Shown one piece after another: positions 5,666-5,756 of a stretch of 5,756 nucleotides of DNA. The stretch comes from Actinomycetes bacterium (GTDB lineage Bacteria > Actinomycetota > Actinomycetes > Actinomycetales > Microbacteriaceae). The position numbers and the translations under genes are program-made. Position 1 is the first letter of the stretch, and each line of letters starts with the position of its first letter. The stretch covers positions 1 through 5,756 of the forward strand of contig JAEXHA010000110.1 of NCBI GenBank assembly GCA_023450335.1, read 5' to 3'. The notes under the pieces were generated by a model. The model did not search any database and was not told the DNA's origin. It was given only the letters and a program-made list of their open reading frames with translations.

Positions 5666-5756
5666 CTACCCGGCGGTCGACGTCTGCGGAGTGGGGCCCG
5701 GGCTCGGGGGCGGCGGGGGCTCCGACGTCGGCGTGGGGTCCGGCGTGGGTTCGGAT
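5666..5756 (-). CDS. 3' end of an unidentified gene with a Pro/Thr/Ser-rich C-terminus
   Basis: On the minus strand, from the window edge to a TAG at 5666-5668, a frame encodes 29 residues dominated by Pro, Thr, Ser and Glu. It begins SEPTPDPTPTSE, continues with a run of five prolines and ends PQTSTAG. The stop lies 25 bases before the regulator start, so the gene probably belongs to the same operon. Pro/Thr-rich tails like this occur at the ends of many actinobacterial proteins, including membrane or cell-wall proteins, kinases and some Hsp70-family proteins found in similar clusters. The visible part does not tell which. Low-complexity GC-rich sequence can also stay open by chance, so the call is moderate. 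Confidence 0.55.
   Translation of the reverse strand, partial: SEPTPDPTPTSEPPPPPSPGPTPQTSTAG

Noticed and set aside
5661..5674. GCCGG/CCGGC hairpin around the stop codon of the right-edge gene, as a terminator
   Set aside because: It has a stem of only five pairs with no following T-run in the direction of transcription. Such short GC arms are common by chance here.

Overview
The window is dense, high-GC DNA with strong G/C preference at third codon positions. This fits an actinobacterium, most likely of the Micrococcales (Microbacterium-like). That taxonomic guess rests on composition and gene content, not on a marker gene. No RNA gene, mobile element, CRISPR array or stretch over 300 bases without a gene is visible. 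Almost every base is coding, and neighbouring genes overlap or sit within 25 bases of each other.

The genes resemble the mycobacterial Ini system: IniB, the dynamin-like GTPases IniA and IniC, and the regulator IniR, known there as a cell-envelope-stress-induced operon. On the left, reading rightward, are the last codons of an unidentified gene (possibly the iniA-like partner), then an iniC-like dynamin GTPase that starts inside its stop codon. On the right, reading leftward, are the Pro-rich C-terminus of an unidentified gene entering from the window edge, an 850-residue STAND/LuxR regulator resembling IniR, a candidate 30-codon small ORF, an IniB N-terminal-domain protein, and an unrecognised four-helix membrane protein. 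The two arms converge, and the iniC-like and membrane-protein reading frames overlap tail to tail by 156 bp.

A working model, which is inference: the STAND regulator senses an envelope or metabolic signal and controls the locus. IniB, the dynamin(s) and the four-helix membrane protein would then act at the cytoplasmic membrane in remodelling or repair. Compared with Mycobacterium tuberculosis, where iniB-iniA-iniC run in one direction and the regulator gene lies on the opposite strand, the units are rearranged. Here the regulator and iniB share a strand and the GTPase arm is inverted relative to them. The least explained parts are the membrane protein, the small ORF, the Asn/Gly-Asp-rich centre of the IniB-like protein, and the long convergent overlap.
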